A stretch of 64,000 nt of DNA from the NCBI GenBank assembly GCA_013399015.1, contig VWZX01010817.1, positions 1,364,001 to 1,428,000 of the forward strand. The letters run 5' to 3'. The translations under genes and the position numbers were made by a program. Below, one piece after another: positions 62,489-64,000 of the stretch. This DNA is from Galbula dea (taxonomy: Eukaryota; Chordata; Aves; Piciformes; Galbulidae). The stretch's first letter is position 1. Each line of letters starts with the position of its first letter. The notes beneath the pieces are model-generated. The model worked only from the letters and a program-made list of their open reading frames with translations, did no database searches and was not told where the DNA came from.

Positions 62489-63732
62489 ACTTTGCATTAC
62501 TTTCTTTACAATAACAACTTCTATTCTGTATCTTTATTGTGCACAAAACTGCTAGGATTATTAGAAAAAACAATAATTCTGTCTTGGGAATTGAACCTTC
62601 CCATAGAAGTTACTGAGGTAGTGCAACCACTTGTTTAAGAAGCTAATGAACAACTGTCCATCTAAAAAGTACTTAGAATCACAAGTATGTTAACATGTGC
62701 ATTCATTGTAATAACAAATTTAGTAAAGAACACTTATTCACTGAAAGTGTTGATAATCACACATATGTTATTAATGTGCAATAAAGTGAATAATTTTCAG
62801 TATCTAAAGTAGCATTTGACAAGAACTGCTAGAAAATATTGAGAGAAATGGGTCCAGACATAACTCAGCTCTTCCTGTGTTAAAACAGAGATGTTAGGGT
62901 TTTTAGAAAAGCCTTACTGCTAATGCCATGTTAAAGCAAAATATGTTTAAGTTGCCCAAAAGTTTTTTTAATTAGTTTTTTTTTATTATTTTTACCTCAA
63001 AATGTGGAGTATAATGACAAATTAATGAAACTGAAGTGCAGTCCCCCAGCTCCCCTGATGCCCAGTCAGGCATACTCTGTAATGAACACTGTATTTTCTC
63101 CATGTCCAGAAAGACTGGTAACAAAATGGTCAGAGCTGGCCAAGTCTGTTATGAACATTTTAGAGAAAATGTTGAGAGTCTAGGGAAGTCTTGGTGGACC
63201 TTGAACCTTCTGGTAGTGTGATAAGTCCCCTGCAAGGCATAAACTGTTTAGGAAATCCTCCAAAAGGAAGTGTTTATTTCTGTTTCACCTTTGCTGAATC
63301 CTGCCACCACTGTTTTTGAAGTTTAAATGCCTAGCCCTTTTCTGGCTGTGTGGTGCTGGTGCTGAGCTGGTTCCCAGCTTGGCCAGCCCCAGCCCTTCTG
63401 CTGCAGTACCTCTCCCTGGTGGGGTAGCCAGGCAGGTGGTGGGCACTGCCACCCACCAGCAGTTAAAATACTGCTGCTTCCCACTGTCCTGGCCTCCAGC
63501 TGTCTCCTGCCACCAGCATACCAGTGAAGCAGACAGCAGTGGCTCTTTTACTGTTTCCCTCGTGTCAGCTCATGATGTTTATCTAGCAAGCAGAGTAACC
63601 TTAAGTACAACTCATGGGAAGAAGTCTAACACTGACTTTGTTCTATCTTTAACCTCAGGCAGACTGTTGTCAGCAAGACTTTTTAACAATCTCCCCCCCA
63701 GCAGCTTGCTTTCTACCAGATAGCACTGTACT

Positions 63733-63758
63733 GAGACCCAGAGACCCAGAGACCCAGA
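63733..63758. repeat. 8-bp tandem repeat (GAGACCCA), three copies
   Basis: GAGACCCA occurs three times head to tail and is followed by GA. It is a short perfect array in otherwise ordinary sequence. Confidence 0.9.
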
Positions 63759-64000
63759 CTATTCCCAGCTCTGATGTTTTGGTACCTCTTCTTATCTCTC
63801 TCCAACCCTTCTACCATGTACCTGGTATGTTATACACATCTCTTGGGCAAGTGATTGCTCTTTGCTGCATGGTTTTACACCACCTACCAAGTCTTAGCTG
63901 GGCTCTCTGGTTACACACAAAAGGTGAATAACAAAATTAAAGGGAAATTGCTAATAAAACCTATCTCAATATTCCTTTTTCAAAACATCCTGTGAAATAA

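Larger units (their letters stand above)
61916..64000. other. Non-coding stretch, no gene recognised
   Basis: No gene is recognised. A 139-codon frame at 62219-62638 is AT-rich and passes through an A/C-rich tract (62439-62488), and a 135-codon frame at 63316-63723 lies in a GC-richer patch (about 63330-63560) with several CTG/CAG and CCAC motifs. Neither has a domain that I can name. The GC-rich patch is the most gene-like part by composition but shows no clear exon boundaries. Confidence 0.58.

Noticed and set aside
62219..62638. 139-codon forward frame
   Set aside because: It runs through an A/C-rich low-complexity tract, giving a Lys/Thr/Asn-rich stretch typical of spurious frames.
1..64000. 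CRISPR arrays, tRNA genes, bacterial operons
   Set aside because: No regularly spaced direct repeats, no cloverleaf with A and B boxes noticed, and no dense coding on either strand.

Overview
The window reads as vertebrate, and specifically bird, nuclear DNA. It is AT-rich and almost free of open reading frames longer than about 100 codons. It carries several copies of the CR1 LINE with the avian-type 3' end (a stretch like ACTAGATGATCT, then ...TTCCAACTCC..., then short ATTCTGTG repeats). It also has two LTR pieces that look like avian ERVL-type LTRs and many short G/T-rich or A/C-rich low-complexity tracts. There is no bacterial-style gene organisation, no tRNA gene, no CRISPR array and no recognisable multi-exon protein gene. 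I take it to be intergenic or intronic sequence. The young-looking CR1 copies suggest a lineage with recent CR1 activity (woodpeckers and their relatives are one known case), but the species cannot be fixed from this sequence.

Layout: 1-8 kb is anonymous non-coding DNA ending in a short reverse-strand CR1 tail (about 8.0 kb). An old forward CR1 copy lies at 14.0-14.6 kb. At 18.42-18.62 kb is the most striking element: a near-complete 5S rRNA-like sequence, with the internal RNA polymerase III promoter boxes largely kept, fused directly to a CR1 3' tail. That is the structure of a 5S-derived SINE. From 18.6 to 33.9 kb there is anonymous DNA with two weak MIR-like relics and a 22-bp tandem duplication. 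An LTR end lies at 33.9 kb beside a single N, a truncated CR1 at 39.7 kb, an apparently solo LTR on the reverse strand at 44.1-44.8 kb, and an old reverse CR1 at 46.4-47.1 kb. A second short CR1 tail lies at 51.0 kb.

At 55.7-58.3 kb two younger CR1 copies face each other as an inverted pair. The right-hand copy is preceded by GC-richer DNA with tandem repeats and AP-1/E-box motifs. This could be a CR1 5' UTR joined straight to the end of ORF2, that is, an internally deleted CR1. At 61.5-61.9 kb there is one weak candidate for a host exon: a good splice acceptor, an open frame ending in a hydrophobic segment, and a polyadenylation signal.

If there is an undescribed system here, the best candidate is the pairing of the 5S-headed SINE with the CR1 subfamily that could mobilise it. 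Three short elements in this window share tail variants that the longer CR1 copies lack. All identifications were made by eye from knowledge of the families; no search was run.
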